DNA from: DATMNR01 sp963702765
Lineage (GTDB): Bacteria; Chloroflexota; Ktedonobacteria; Ktedonobacterales; Ktedonobacteraceae
NCBI GenBank assembly: GCA_963702765.1
Contig: CAVPEB010000027.1
Coordinates: 62,001 to 126,000, forward strand
Direction: 5' to 3'
DNA length: 64,000 bases
Shown here one piece after another: positions 1-10,318 of this stretch. Position 1 is the first letter of the stretch, and each line of letters opens with the position of its first letter. The notes below the pieces were generated by a model. The model did no database searches. It was not told where the DNA came from and saw nothing but the letters and a program-made list of their open reading frames with translations. The translations under genes were made by a program, and so were the position numbers.

Positions 1-8
1 CAACAGGA

Positions 9-1118
9 GTGGATCTTGTCAGCAATGGCGCTTGTTCTAGTAATTATGACGGGAATGTGGCTTCGCTTAATGCGTCATCCACAGGAAGCATAAAAGCGAA
101 GGTCATGGATGCGCGGGTGTCCATGATGGGGAGTTCCAGTATGCAAAAGGGCAAAAGATTCAAATGGCTCTTGCTCGTACTGGTGGGGCCATTGCTATTC
201 ATTGGGTTTAAGATAAGTGGAATCGGAGCGAATCTCGCGTGGGCATTGCCTTCAGCACAAGCCACAGATAAGAGTGTAGATGGCAATGGTATCACTTGTA
301 CAAGAAATATCCACGGTCCATCATTTAGAGAAAACATCGTTATAGGGTCAAATGAGGTAGTGTGTGGTGATATCACTTCGTTTGGTGGATCGGTTACTGT
401 TCAAGGCACATTACACGGAAATATAACGGCATTTAATAGCAAAACAGTCATTATTGGTCAAATCTTTGGCAATCTCACTGTGTTTGGTGGCGCTATTGCT
501 CTAAATAGCATTGAGCAGATACACGGGCATATTGCAGTGTATGGAACCAAAAAGCTGAATGCTCAGAGCAAGCAACTTGACAGCATAATGGCCGATACCG
601 CACAGAATCAATCTTTACCAGATCGCATGGGTGAATTCACATTCCCTTTCTGGTCTCTGGTAATATGGTCTGTTCTGGGTATAGCGCTCAGTAGTTTGCT
701 ACCCGAACATGTCGTACTTGTACGAACAACGGTGACTACTAAGACGCGTCGTAGTATAATAATAGGGTTATTAAGCATTGTATTGGCTCCGGCGGCTCTT
801 GTCGTATTGGTAGCATTAATCCTGCCTATTCCATTAGCGATTATCCTGGGGCTAGGACTTATCGCCGCCTGGATATTAGGAACCGTGGCTATTAGTTGGA
901 CAGTTGGAGAGTATATTCTCCGCGCCATTGCGCCGAAGTACAATACACGTCTCATAGATGTAGTGGTAGGATTGACAGTACTGGTATTGGTAGGTTCTCT
1001 CCCCTATATTGGGTGGCTCTTCAGTATAGGAGTGGGGTTGCTAGGGCTTGGAGCGGTCTTCTTAAGCCGATTTGGAACGCGGCTTTATAGCCAGCCTAAA
1101 CAGCCACTTATATTATAA
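9..1118 (+). CDS. bactofilin-like polymer-forming membrane protein (5' end uncertain)
   Basis: The middle of the protein (about residues 95-180) has the short glycine-punctuated hydrophobic repeats of a bactofilin-type right-handed beta-helix (VVCGDITSFGGSVTVQG and following turns). A hydrophobic segment at about residues 53-70 looks like a signal peptide or membrane anchor, and three to four membrane helices follow after residue 210. This matches polymer-forming cytoskeletal proteins fused to a membrane domain, which organise envelope-associated scaffolds; the exact role is not visible. The frame is open to the left edge, so GTG at 9 may not be the start. ATG at 141, just before the basic KGKRFKW stretch, is an alternative. 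The downstream gene is co-directional, with a degenerate copy of the three-hairpin repeat between them. Confidence 0.6.
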   Translation: MDLVSNGACSSNYDGNVASLNASSTGSIKAKVMDARVSMMGSSSMQKGKRFKWLLLVLVGPLLFIGFKISGIGANLAWALPSAQATDKSVDGNGITCTRNIHGPSFRENIVIGSNEVVCGDITSFGGSVTVQGTLHGNITAFNSKTVIIGQIFGNLTVFGGAIALNSIEQIHGHIAVYGTKKLNAQSKQLDSIMADTAQNQSLPDRMGEFTFPFWSLVIWSVLGIALSSLLPEHVVLVRTTVTTKTRRSIIIGLLSIVLAPAALVVLVALILPIPLAIILGLGLIAAWILGTVAISWTVGEYILRAIAPKYNTRLIDVVVGLTVLVLVGSLPYIGWLFSIGVGLLGLGAVFLSRFGTRLYSQPKQPLIL

Positions 1119-1149
1119 TGCAGCTATTATTCAGGTCTTTTTCTTTCGT

Positions 1150-1256
1150 GCTGCCGTTGGCGGCAGTGTGGGGAGCAGTTGGGGACCCACTCCTGCATTC
1201 ACGATATGCAGCCCCGAAACACGGCAGAGTGGCTTTCGCATTCTGCGCTCCCCATT
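1150..1256 (-). repeat. three-hairpin intergenic repeat, copy A (degenerate, inverted)
   Basis: Read on the minus strand this region aligns with the copies near 38.0 and 60.2 kb: a GAGCGCAGAATGC-like start, a CCGTG..CGGGG block, and a terminal GCCGCC/GGCAGC hairpin. It is the most diverged inverted copy and lies between the bactofilin-like gene and the methyltransferase. Confidence 0.55.
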
Positions 1257-1326
1257 ATGTTGGATAGATGGGACGGACACAAGAAAAGCGATATGGAAGT
1301 TTTGTCAAGTGGCCGCCGAGGTGAAT

Positions 1327-2679
1327 ATGAGTATCGAAGTTGAGTTGACAGATTTAGCTTACGGTGGTGATGCCGTAGGTCGATACGAGGGACGCGTCTT
1401 ATTTGTACCCGGGGGTATTCCGGGAGAACGCGTGCTTGTGGAAATTGTAGAAGAACGTAGAGGCCATGCTCGTGCAGATTTACTCGAGATTTTGCGACCG
1501 GCGCCCGAACGTATCGAGCCTCAATATCCCTTACTTACGGACAGTGGGTGCCAGTGGCAACATATAGCGTATCCAGCACAACTAACCTGGAAAGCGCACA
1601 TTGTCAGACAACTGCTCCTTCGCATCGGTAAGCAAACCGACGCAATTGTGCATCCCACCATTGGGATGCCTGCCGGGGTCTCTCCCTGGCATTATCGCAA
1701 CATAGCGCTATTCTCAGTTGGCCCTGAAGGCGAAGTGGGCTTCAAACTCACAGAGAGTCACGAAGTGCAAGACCTTGAAACCTGTGAATTATTGCATCCC
1801 GCCCTGGATATGGTATACCAGCTTGTGCGAACAAAACTCAAAAGCCAATTTGGTGATACTTTGGCGGAAATGATTCAGGGATTCACTATTCGAGGGGCTA
1901 TTGGCGCAGTCAGCACGAATGGCGCATCAACACAGGTAAAGGCGGTACCCACCCTGCTCAGCATACATGCGCGGCCCGGTTCAGTTCTCGAAACACCACA
2001 AGAACTGGCACAGGAGCTAATGACAACAGCGCCAGGTATTGTAGGGGTCATTATTGAACGTGTTGGCGGTCGTTATGGGCGTGTCGTAGCGGGGCAAGAG
2101 TTCTTGACTGATGTTGTGCATGGTCGTCGTTTCCGCATATCCTCCAATTCGTTCTTCCAGGTCAATATGGTTCAGACACCTGTTCTGGCTGAGAGGGCGG
2201 TAGCAATGCTCGAGCCACAGCGCCAGGATATAGTGCTTGATGGATACAGTGGTGTTGGTCTATTCTCGGCATTCCTTTCACCTTACGCGTCACGTGTGAT
2301 CGCAATAGAATCCCAGCCCAGCGCGGTGATGGATGCTCGTGCCAACACGACACTCAACAACCAGAATAACATCACGACAATCGAAGGCACTTTAGAAAGA
2401 TTGCTGGGCCAACTCTATTATCGACGTGAGCGTGTCGACCTCGCATTGGTCGACCCACCACGCGCTGGTTGCCATCCAAAGGCGTTGCAGGCTCTCCAAT
2501 CACTCGCGCCTCGCGCAATTTGCTATGTCTCATGTGATCCAAGCACCCTGGCGCGTGATATTGCCTCGCTCTGCTCAAATGGGCGCTATCGCCTGGTTGC
2601 GGCCCAGCCGATTGATATGTTCCCACAAACATACCATATCGAGTGTATCGCGCTACTTGTACGCGCAGGAATGAGGTAA
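1327..2679 (+). CDS. rlmD: 23S rRNA (uracil-5-)-methyltransferase, RumA/RlmD family
   Basis: A SAM-dependent m5U methyltransferase acting on rRNA. An N-terminal TRAM domain (IEVELTDLAYGGDAVGRYEG) is followed by the RumA/TrmA catalytic fold. The SAM motif is LDGYSGVGLFS, DPPRAGCHPK carries the conserved Asp-Pro-Pro, and YVSCDPSTLARD holds the catalytic cysteine. ATG 1327 is chosen because the TRAM domain begins there and GAGGTG lies just upstream; GTG 1321 is in frame and possible. The 450-residue product suits the family (E. coli RlmD is 433). No clear Fe-S cysteine cluster is seen at the N-terminus, so assignment to RlmD rather than RlmCD or TrmA-like is tentative. Confidence 0.85.
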   Translation: MSIEVELTDLAYGGDAVGRYEGRVLFVPGGIPGERVLVEIVEERRGHARADLLEILRPAPERIEPQYPLLTDSGCQWQHIAYPAQLTWKAHIVRQLLLRIGKQTDAIVHPTIGMPAGVSPWHYRNIALFSVGPEGEVGFKLTESHEVQDLETCELLHPALDMVYQLVRTKLKSQFGDTLAEMIQGFTIRGAIGAVSTNGASTQVKAVPTLLSIHARPGSVLETPQELAQELMTTAPGIVGVIIERVGGRYGRVVAGQEFLTDVVHGRRFRISSNSFFQVNMVQTPVLAERAVAMLEPQRQDIVLDGYSGVGLFSAFLSPYASRVIAIESQPSAVMDARANTTLNNQNNITTIEGTLERLLGQLYYRRERVDLALVDPPRAGCHPKALQALQSLAPRAICYVSCDPSTLARDIASLCSNGRYRLVAAQPIDMFPQTYHIECIALLVRAGMR

Positions 2680-2727
2680 TATTACTACACGGGGAACGTA
2701 CAAGACTGTACAGCACAGATAACCGTT

Positions 2728-2753
2728 CAGGATGACCGCTTGCGGTCATCCTG
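2728..2753. terminator. bidirectional hairpin between convergent genes
   Basis: Twelve-base perfect arms (2728-2739 and 2742-2753) with a 2-base centre lie between the convergent stops at 2679 and 2782. No long T run follows, so termination is inferred from position and structure. Confidence 0.6.
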
Positions 2754-2781
2754 TGTGTTCTTCATTTGCAAAGAATGATGT

Positions 2782-4362
2782 TTACGGCCGCCTGCTCAGA
2801 TAGACATGAATCTCTGGCTTCTCATTGGATTCCTTCAATTCTACCAGGGTGCCGGGCATAGGATTTTGAGAAACAATCAAGCCAGGTGCTATATTGGGAT
2901 ATGATGTAACCTCGCCCATCGGCACGACTTTCATGCCAAACGCACTCGCTCTTTCAGCTGCTGTGAACAAATCTAGCTTTTGTAAGTTCGGCACCCCTTT
3001 GCCTAAGACAGTTTGCTCCATAGTTGAAACGATTGTGCCGAACCACTGATTCAGTTGATCTTTACGTTCATTAGCGCCTTTAATCTTATCTACTTTCTCC
3101 TTATGCCCTTTGACGGTATAAACCATGTCCTGAACGGCGAAAGGATGATCAACGACGCGCATGATAAGATCAGGATTATTGCCAGGAGTTTCAACGATGA
3201 CCTTCCCAACATTAAGAGCTATATAGAGTGGGTTGCTCACCTTCACCCGCACGTCTTTGATTTGCCCATACTCGATTGAAAGATGTTCCTCATCAAGGAA
3301 AATAAACTTGCGATTAATATCAATGATCCGTTTGCTCGTGAGAATATAGATATCATCCCAATAGTTAATAAAAATGTATATAAATACCAATATCATGATG
3401 AGAATGCCTATCCCAATATAGACATCAAGGGAGGGAAAATAGAACAGGGAGATAATCAGACCCAAAAATATCAAAACTGGAATGATATATTTTCCAATAA
3501 GCACAGACCTCGCTCGTTGAATGTACTTGACAGTATATTCATCCCCATTATATTTGACATTACAAGGTAAGCGCAGAGGACCTCCAAATGTGCGCAATGG
3601 GCCACGGACTCTTCCAGGTCGATGAAAACGCTCATATTTTTCATCTGGATTGGGTAGAGTTGGTAGATCTTCTTTTTGAGCAAGCTTCGCTAGCGAGTCC
3701 TGGAGTTTATCATTCTGAGGGTTCGGATGAGGCGCTTCTTTAGCTGGCTTATTTCGCTTGTATTCATCGGTAACCTTTTCGAAGAGATCTCTCACTCCCT
3801 TTGGGTTATGTATCTTTGCTAGAATGGGTTCTTTACCACCTACGAGGTATAGATGCACATTCCCATAATTGAGGAGCAAACTTATTACGCCATTCTGGTC
3901 GCTAGCAATCTGTACCACTCTGTCAACACCGAATTCCTCACGGCTTGGAGTCAATATGCCCTTCCAGATCAAGACACGTTGATTAGTGATGATATAGGTT
4001 TCTACCCACCAGAGCGCCAGGTCTTTATAGACAAAATACACTCCGGAAACAATAACCAGAACGAGCATGATAATCTCTAAGAGAAGCCAGAACGAATCAC
4101 CGCTGGGATTCGTGCCAAATAAAGCTCCAACCACTATGAGGCCCAATAAAGAAGCGATAAAAGGGAGTGCTGGGGTTATCAGAAAGAATTTGCTCTTGCG
4201 TAATACCGTTTTAACAACTTCGTCCTGGTGCTGTCCTCTGAACTCCCAGTGCCTTTTTTTCCCTTTGCCGACTTTGCGAGCACGCCAGTAGCCGCCATGT
4301 TCTCGTCTGGGTGTAAAAGGGTCATTGTGATCAGGTTGGGTTTGGGGTGCTTTGCTACTCAA
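2782..4362 (-). CDS. membrane protein with duplicated bacterial PH domains and a C-terminal PASTA domain
   Basis: Two halves each carry a pair of membrane helices followed by a bPH2 (YdbS-like) domain. The first has KDLALWWVETYIITNQRVLIWKG and the second YWDDIYILTSKRIIDINRKF. The last 70 or so residues (VPNLQKLDLFTAAERASAFG ... GLIVSQNPMPGT) form a PASTA domain, a fold better known from extracellular parts of PknB kinases and penicillin-binding proteins. The family role is membrane-associated and poorly defined. The 5'-most residues are very basic. The gene converges with the methyltransferase and lies downstream of another membrane-protein gene on the same strand. The domain combination is unusual; function is unknown. 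Confidence 0.75.
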   Translation of the reverse strand: MSSKAPQTQPDHNDPFTPRREHGGYWRARKVGKGKKRHWEFRGQHQDEVVKTVLRKSKFFLITPALPFIASLLGLIVVGALFGTNPSGDSFWLLLEIIMLVLVIVSGVYFVYKDLALWWVETYIITNQRVLIWKGILTPSREEFGVDRVVQIASDQNGVISLLLNYGNVHLYLVGGKEPILAKIHNPKGVRDLFEKVTDEYKRNKPAKEAPHPNPQNDKLQDSLAKLAQKEDLPTLPNPDEKYERFHRPGRVRGPLRTFGGPLRLPCNVKYNGDEYTVKYIQRARSVLIGKYIIPVLIFLGLIISLFYFPSLDVYIGIGILIMILVFIYIFINYWDDIYILTSKRIIDINRKFIFLDEEHLSIEYGQIKDVRVKVSNPLYIALNVGKVIVETPGNNPDLIMRVVDHPFAVQDMVYTVKGHKEKVDKIKGANERKDQLNQWFGTIVSTMEQTVLGKGVPNLQKLDLFTAAERASAFGMKVVPMGEVTSYPNIAPGLIVSQNPMPGTLVELKESNEKPEIHVYLSRRP

Positions 4363-4407
4363 GTTATCACCTCGGCTCGTTTGTTAGATAAGTGGATACC
4401 CTAAAAC

Positions 4408-4968
4408 CTATTTTCCGAACCTGGCCGTCAACAGGCCAAGGATAAGAGCTATAACGGCAATCACAACGATTATGACAATGTAGTTACCAACACTGTTCGT
4501 GGTAGGGGTAGTTGCACTAAGCGACAGCGTTTGAGTACCAGCGAAGATGTGGCTGGCATAACTAATAATAGCATATCCTGTGACCAGACCGGGAATGACG
4601 CCCAGAAAATGATCTTTGGTCGGCACAGAACCTGGCTTACCAGCAAAAGCTCTATTGCCAACAATGAGACCCAGCACCATGGCTATGGCAAGCGCGACAA
4701 GGGCTGCAATGAGCACCTCGTTGGCAGTTGGAGGTGGCATAGACGCAGAGAAAAGTGCGCCACCAGTGAGTGTATGAAGCGTTTCAGGAAGGCGCACAAA
4801 GATGAAAGAAGCAATACCTTCCGCGCCACCAATAAATAAGAATAAAATAGCTGCAAGGGTAAATGCCATCAATACTAATGCAATTTTCCATCCTTGTAGA
4901 AAGCCAAAGAATCCAAAAACGATGATAACAAGGGCGAAGCATTGTGGTGATCCAAGTGTTAAATTCAT
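4408..4968 (-). CDS. multi-pass membrane protein, unknown function
   Basis: A 186-residue protein with about five hydrophobic helices, the last at the very C-terminus (IVIIVVIAVIALILGLLTARFG). The first helix after MNLTLGSPQCFALVIIVFG recalls the opening of CvpA-type proteins, but the match is too weak to name it. The ATG at 4968 is preferred because GGAGGA lies upstream and the hydrophobic N-terminus starts there; an in-frame ATG at 5016 would add 16 residues. It lies 45 bp upstream of the PH/PASTA gene on the same strand, so the two are probably co-transcribed. Confidence 0.55.
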   Translation of the reverse strand: MNLTLGSPQCFALVIIVFGFFGFLQGWKIALVLMAFTLAAILFLFIGGAEGIASFIFVRLPETLHTLTGGALFSASMPPPTANEVLIAALVALAIAMVLGLIVGNRAFAGKPGSVPTKDHFLGVIPGLVTGYAIISYASHIFAGTQTLSLSATTPTTNSVGNYIVIIVVIAVIALILGLLTARFGK

Positions 4969-5453
4969 TCCTGCCAGCCTTCCTCCGCAATTGTATTTGA
5001 AAAGATGCAACATCACACTAAGACAGATCTATAACACGGTATCCATCTTTGCAAGGGAATTCGAGAATTACAGTACACATATCCTCTGTCATTGCTTAGG
5101 GGGAACATGTGCTGAGAACCCGATTCCGCCCTGAAGATGGAGTTACCTTTTATGTTCTAATGCTCTCTCTGGATGAATCTGCTCTTGCATAAATCATACC
5201 ACAGGTCGTCGATAAAGCCTAGTATATTTTAGCATAATTTCAGCAATACATTGTTTGAATGGAGGGAAAAACAAGATTTACACCCTGCCAGATGTGGCTA
5301 AAAGCTCGTATCGCCGCCGCAAATGTGATATAATTAAGGAAAGTAGGCTCGAATATTGCGGGATCCCCTCCCGGTTATACATTTCAACCCACTATTTTGC
5401 TTTAAACACTCATATGGAATGCCTTTATTATGACTTTTTGATGAGGAATTATT
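4969..5453. other. 485-bp divergent intergenic region upstream of gyrA
   Basis: No convincing gene is seen. A perfect -10 hexamer (TATAAT, 5329-5334) lies about 120 bp before gyrA, but no good -35 is visible. A GAGGA ribosome-binding site precedes ATG 5454. Confidence 0.4.
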
Positions 5454-8001
5454 ATGGAACTCGGCAATGTAAAAACTGTAAGTATTGTAGATGAAATGAC
5501 GGGTGCGTATTTAGACTATTCTATGAGTGTAATAGTAAGTCGCGCTCTCCCAGATGTGCGTGATGGACTCAAGCCCGTCCATCGTCGCGTGCTGTACGCT
5601 ATGGATCAAATGGGCTTGCAATCCACAAAATCCTTTCGTAAGTGTGCCGGTACAGTCGGTGAAGTTTTGAAGAGCTATCACCCGCATGGTGATGTAGCTG
5701 TCTATGACACACTCGTGCGTATGGCACAACCCTGGTCGATGCGTTACCCCCTGGTGTTGGGTCAAGGTAATTTTGGGTCGCAAGATGACGATCCACCCGC
5801 TGCAATGCGTTATACCGAGGCGAAGCTAGCTGCCATTGCCGATGAACTGCTGCGCGACCTCGACAAAGATACTGTCGATTTCAAGCCAAACTACGATAAT
5901 CAGACCGAAGAACCAACGGTCATGCCAGCCCGTCTTCCAAATCTACTTTTGAATGGTTCTACAGGCATTGCTGTAGGTATGGCAACAAACATTCCGCCAC
6001 ACAACCTTGTGGAAGTTTGCAATGGCATCATCTATCTGATCGATAATCCCGATGCAACCACGGAAGATCTGTCACATATCGTGCGCGGCCCTGACTTCCC
6101 AACAGGCGGAATTATCCAGGGGCGCGAGGGCATTCGCAATACCTATGCCAATGGTCGTGGCCGAGTCGTCGTGCGAGCGAGGACCGTGCTCGAAGAGGCT
6201 GAACGAGGTCGCATGAGCATTGTTGTAACAGAGCTTGCCCTATCAGGTGAATAAGGCCGAGCTAGTGAAAAAGATCGCTGAGATGGCTCGCGACAAAAAA
6301 ATTGACGGTATCTCAGAGATACGAGACGAATCTGATCGTCACGGCATGCGTATGTTGATTGAACTGAAACGCGATGCTACTCCTGAAAGTGTTCTCAACG
6401 CACTCTACAAATACACAGCCATGCAGAGCGCATTCAACGCGAATATGCTGGCATTAGTGGATCAACAGCCTCGCATATTGACACTCAAAGCCTTTTTACA
6501 ACATCACATCAATCATCGTGAGGTAGTAATCACACGCCGCACGCGTTATGAACTGAAAAAAGCCGAGGCACGCAAACACATCCTCGAAGGCTTGAAGATC
6601 GCTCTTGATAACCTGGATACAGTTATCACCACCATCCGCCAATCACAATCGGCTGAAGCAGCACTGGTCAATTTGATGCAACAATTCAGCCTATCGGAGG
6701 AGCAAGGCAAAGCAATTCTTGATATGCGCCTGGCTCGCCTGGCAGCGCTGGAACGTAGCAAGGTCGAAGAAGAGTTACGTGACGTGCTTAAACACATAGA
6801 CTACTACAACATGTTGCTGGCAGATATCAATGAGATACGTAAGTTGATTAAAGCAGACCTGGTAGAATTGAAAGAAAAATACGGCGATGAGCGCCGCAGC
6901 GATATTGTTGAAGGCGAGGCCGGCGAGTTCAAAGATGAAGACCTGATTCGCAACGATGAAGTCGTGGTCACCCTGACAGAGAAGGGATATATCAAGCGGC
7001 TACCGTCAAACACGTACCGCGCCCAACGTAGAGGAGGACGCGGCATCACAGGCATGGTTACCCGTGAAGATGATACCGTCCGTCACTTACTGGTTGCGCA
7101 TAACCACGATGCCCTGCTCTTCTTCACGGATAGAGGTAGAGTCTTCCGACTGCGCGTTTTCGAGTTACCAGACGTTAGCCGCACAGCCAAAGGCGAACAC
7201 ATCATCAACCTGATCTCAATCGAGCAGCGCGAACGAGTGACAGCCATGGTCTATGTTCCCAAGGGCGTCAGCCGTGACTTTATGATCGTTGCCACCAAAA
7301 AAGGCGAAGTCAAAAAGACGGCCATGGATGAATTCGAAGTGGTGCGCCGTTCGGGATTGATCGCGATGAACCTGGAAGATGATGACGAACTCATTGGCGC
7401 AAAACTGGCTCACGCAGATGACGATGTGCTCTTGATCTCTGCCAAGGGTAAGGCTATCCGTTTCACTGTAGAGCAACTGCGTTCGGCTTCACGTACCAGT
7501 GGAGGTGTACGAGGTATTCGCCTGGCTAAAGGAGATAATGTCGTATCCCTCAACCTCGCCCCAAAGGACAGCCAATTGTTGGTAGTCAATGAGAACGGCT
7601 ATGGCAAAAGAACGCCGATTGATGAGTATCCTAGCCAGAGTCGCGGTGGTAGCGGTGTCATCACCTCGAAAGTGACAACGAAAACAGGGCCGGTCGCATC
7701 AGCTCGTGTAATCACCGAGAAAGACAATGATTTGATGATCATCTCCGCTGGAGGTGTTGTCATCCGGACAGATGTCAGTACTATCCATGTTGCCGGGCGT
7801 GCCACGCAGGGCGTTCGCTTAATGAATTTAGGCGAGGGTGATGAGGTGGTGGCTGTAGCAACCACGAACGGTAAAAAAATAGACGAGCAGAATGGCACCG
7901 AGGATGAGGTAGAGGTGAGTGGAGAACAGGAAGAGGTTGAAGTAAGCGACGAGCAAGAAGTAGAGCCTGAACAGGAGAACGAAGGCGAAGTAGTAGAGTA
8001 G
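5454..8001 (+). CDS. gyrA: DNA gyrase subunit A, interrupted by a +1 frameshift
   Basis: The breakage-reunion subunit of gyrase, which introduces negative supercoils with GyrB. The catalytic tyrosine is Y120 in PPAAMRYTEAKL. The C-terminal domain carries the gyrase-specific GyrA box QRRGGRG and blades of the pinwheel, then a long acidic Glu-rich tail. The reading frame breaks near 6235. The first frame runs to TEL then ALSGE-stop at 6254, while the next frame continues with the canonical PYQVNK, so one extra base lies in GAGCTTGCCC. The residue equivalent to E. coli Ser83 is Val81 (HPHGDVAVYD). Since gyrA is essential, the break is either an assembly error or is bypassed in the cell. gyrB is not in the window. 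Confidence 0.93.
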
Positions 8002-8012
8002 GGTAAATTTGA

Positions 8013-8061
8013 CTCAAACGTAGTGCACCATCAGCCTGGCCGATGGTGCACTACGTTTGAG
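8013..8061. terminator. 20-bp perfect inverted repeat, bidirectional terminator
   Basis: Arms 8013-8032 and 8042-8061 are perfectly complementary around a 9-base loop. The element lies between the convergent gyrA and the small minus-strand gene, 11 bp past the gyrA stop. Confidence 0.75.
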
Positions 8062-8076
8062 CCAAAGAACATGAAG

Positions 8077-8415
8077 CTATTTGCCCTGTCGGATAGAACT
8101 CGCTACCTGTCGATCTTTTTGTGCTTCTAATTTGATGAGCGGAAAAGAGCGATGAAATTGAATATCGAGTTGTTGGGCTTTTTTCTCGGAGAGAGCAGCG
8201 CGACGTTCATACGAGCGGGCAAGCAATTCGCGTTTTTCGTCATCGGGCAGATCAACTAGTAAGAGAAAGGCCAGCGTAAATTCAGGTTTACCTTGCTCTG
8301 CATAAGCGCGAGAAGATGTTAGTGCATCTGCACCCTGTTCTATTTGTTGTTGTGCTTGTGTTTTGAATACGTCTTTGAGCTGTTGAGCGTAGAGTTCTTC
8401 AAACGTTTCAGACAC
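8077..8415 (-). CDS. small hypothetical protein, helical
   Basis: A 112-residue soluble protein rich in Gln, Glu and Lys and predicted mostly helical (FEELYAQQLKDVFKTQAQQQ, then EKRELLARSYERRAALSEKK). GTG at 8415 is preferred because GAGGAGAG stands 5 bases upstream; an upstream start at 8478 would add a poorly coding stretch. No known motif is recognised. It follows the GT39 gene on the same strand about 80 bp downstream, so co-transcription is possible. Confidence 0.55.
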   Translation of the reverse strand: MSETFEELYAQQLKDVFKTQAQQQIEQGADALTSSRAYAEQGKPEFTLAFLLLVDLPDDEKRELLARSYERRAALSEKKAQQLDIQFHRSFPLIKLEAQKDRQVASSIRQGK

Positions 8416-8493
8416 TGGACTCTCCTCTGTTTCTACCTGTCTTAGACCGATAATATTCGCGCAAAGTAATCGTAGCACACCTGGCTATACGAC

Positions 8494-10168
8494 TCAACCT
8501 CTCGCATACCAACTTATCGTAACAGTCGGCGTCACAATGCGGCTCAGCAATTGATAATGAGTATCTAACCAGTTTTGGGCTACCTTTGCCCGAGCCGCTG
8601 CCGCATCATTTGGAGTACGACCAATGATATAGAAGAAATGGGAATGCTGCGAGGCATAGGCCGCGAGAGCAGACGGATCAACTGCAGATCTCTGCCCCCA
8701 AACGTGGGTTAGCAGGGCCAAAGTTTGACCAGGAAAACTCGCCGGGAGAATCACCGGTAAAATGCGCCGCGCTGGGATAAGCGTGAAGATAATATTCAAC
8801 GGAAACCTGGCATCCCTGCTCTACATCACTATCATAGCAGACGAGACCATCTCCAGGCTGGTAACGCTGTTGCAACCAGTGTACAGTAGAATTCCAATCC
8901 TCAATCTGAGCGCCTTTGTAGTAAGCAGGAACGTAATGCAACGCAAATAAAAGTAGGGCGAGAGCAAGCCCCACCTGTACGGCACGCCAGCGCAAAGAAG
9001 CGACTCCAAGTCCCACAAGTAAGAACAAAGCCGGGAGAATAGTGACAAGATAGCGCGTAGAAAAGAGGCGCGTTGATCCTTGGGAAACGACATAGCTAAA
9101 GATAACAGGCACAACTACCCAACACAACAGCCCATATGCTACTGGCAAATAGTGTTCCAACATTGCGTTACGTTTGTCTTCCTCACTTTTGTAAAGCGCA
9201 AATTGCTCCAGTACTTGTTTGCCTTCAGGCACAGAAACGAGTACCGCAACCAGTAGACCGAGTGCGCAGAACCCAAATAAGACAAGCATATAGAATTTGC
9301 TATTAGCGCTGTAAACTAAGAAGAGATTATATATATCCCGCAACTGAGGAACCGGAAGCCACCCTGTTTTTGGGCCATGAAGGCTCACAAGTAGCATCGG
9401 TATACTCAGCAAGCCAATAATCATGAGGCTGACAATAAAAGCTGGTAATTGTTTCCTGGTCGAAGCACGCCACGTAGAAGGTATGATCAATAGGCCAACA
9501 AAAGCTGTGAGCTGGGCCAGTAGAATCGCCAGTGTGAAAAGGTGAGAATAGATCGCTAGCGTTGTTACTGCAACGTAGCATATCCACCAGCGTTTGTGAT
9601 GTGAAGACTGCGAAAGGAGTGTAAAGAGTGCGTACCAGGCAATGCAGATCAGCAACAGTTGCAAGCTATACGCGCGTGTTTGCTGAGCATAGGTGAGTTG
9701 TAGACTATTGAGAATATAGAGACCAGCGCCAACCAGTCCAACAGTAGTTCCTAAGAAACGCCGCCCTAGAAGAAAAACCATAACCGAGCTCAGGGCAGCA
9801 AAGATGGCAGATGGGAAACGCACGACAAATTCAGTCGGATGTAACCCTAGAAAACTGGTGAAACCTAACCAGAAGTGGAGAAACAGGTAGTAGAGTTCCA
9901 TATTAGGCTCTGGACCCCAGATGATATGCCAGAGTAAAGGAAGCGGTTGACGTGCCAACTCAACCGAGAAAGCTTCGTCAAACCAGATACTGGGAGTTCC
10001 CAGGCGGTAGAGGTCGAAGCCAAGGGCAATTACACCCACCAGTATACAGAGTAGCCACGTGGAGGAAAAAAGACGCTGCACGCGCTCCCTAAATGTCAAC
10101 GTTTGTTTTACGTCTTCACTTTGTTTTACTTCGCTGGTTTGCCCTATAGCCCCACTGATCTGGGTCAT
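8494..10168 (-). CDS. GT39/ArnT-like polytopic membrane glycosyltransferase, frameshifted
   Basis: A membrane glycosyltransferase of the dolichyl-phosphate-mannose/ArnT superfamily, which moves sugars from lipid-linked donors on the outer face of the membrane. The first loop has the expected acidic motif (SIWFDEAFS), followed by about ten membrane helices and a soluble C-terminal domain. The frame is broken between 8680 and 8799. The first frame ends at 8678 after SNFGPANPRLG, and the natural C-terminus (WGQRSAVDPSALAAY ... ISWYARG) lies in the next frame. One surplus T in the coding-strand TTT at about 8700-8702 is a simple explanation. The acceptor is not predictable. Confidence 0.75.
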
Positions 10169-10250
10169 TCAATATCTCCAAGGTCTTGTATCGTCATTCA
10201 TGTTTCTCCCTTTAAGAAACGTGTTGAATACGAAGCTTGTAACAAAATAG

Positions 10251-10279
10251 TTTAGAAACAGAGGGTTATCTGCTATAAT
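10251..10279 (+). promoter_or_regulatory. hisS promoter
   Basis: TTTAGA (10251-10256), a 17-base spacer, then TATAAT (10274-10279) with an extended TGC in front. It lies about 40 bp before the hisS start. Confidence 0.65.
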
Positions 10280-10318
10280 AGTCACGCATTATTACCGATG
10301 GAAGAGAAGGACCAGGTT

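Noticed and set aside
6231..6260. Programmed +1 frameshift in gyrA modelled on prfB
   Set aside because: No stop codon or rare codon at the shift site, no Shine-Dalgarno-like stimulator, and no known precedent in gyrA; kept only as part of the general frameshift finding.
10169..10318. T-box or other riboswitch before hisS
   Set aside because: The gap after the promoter is only about 35 nt, too short for a T-box, and no specifier structure is present.
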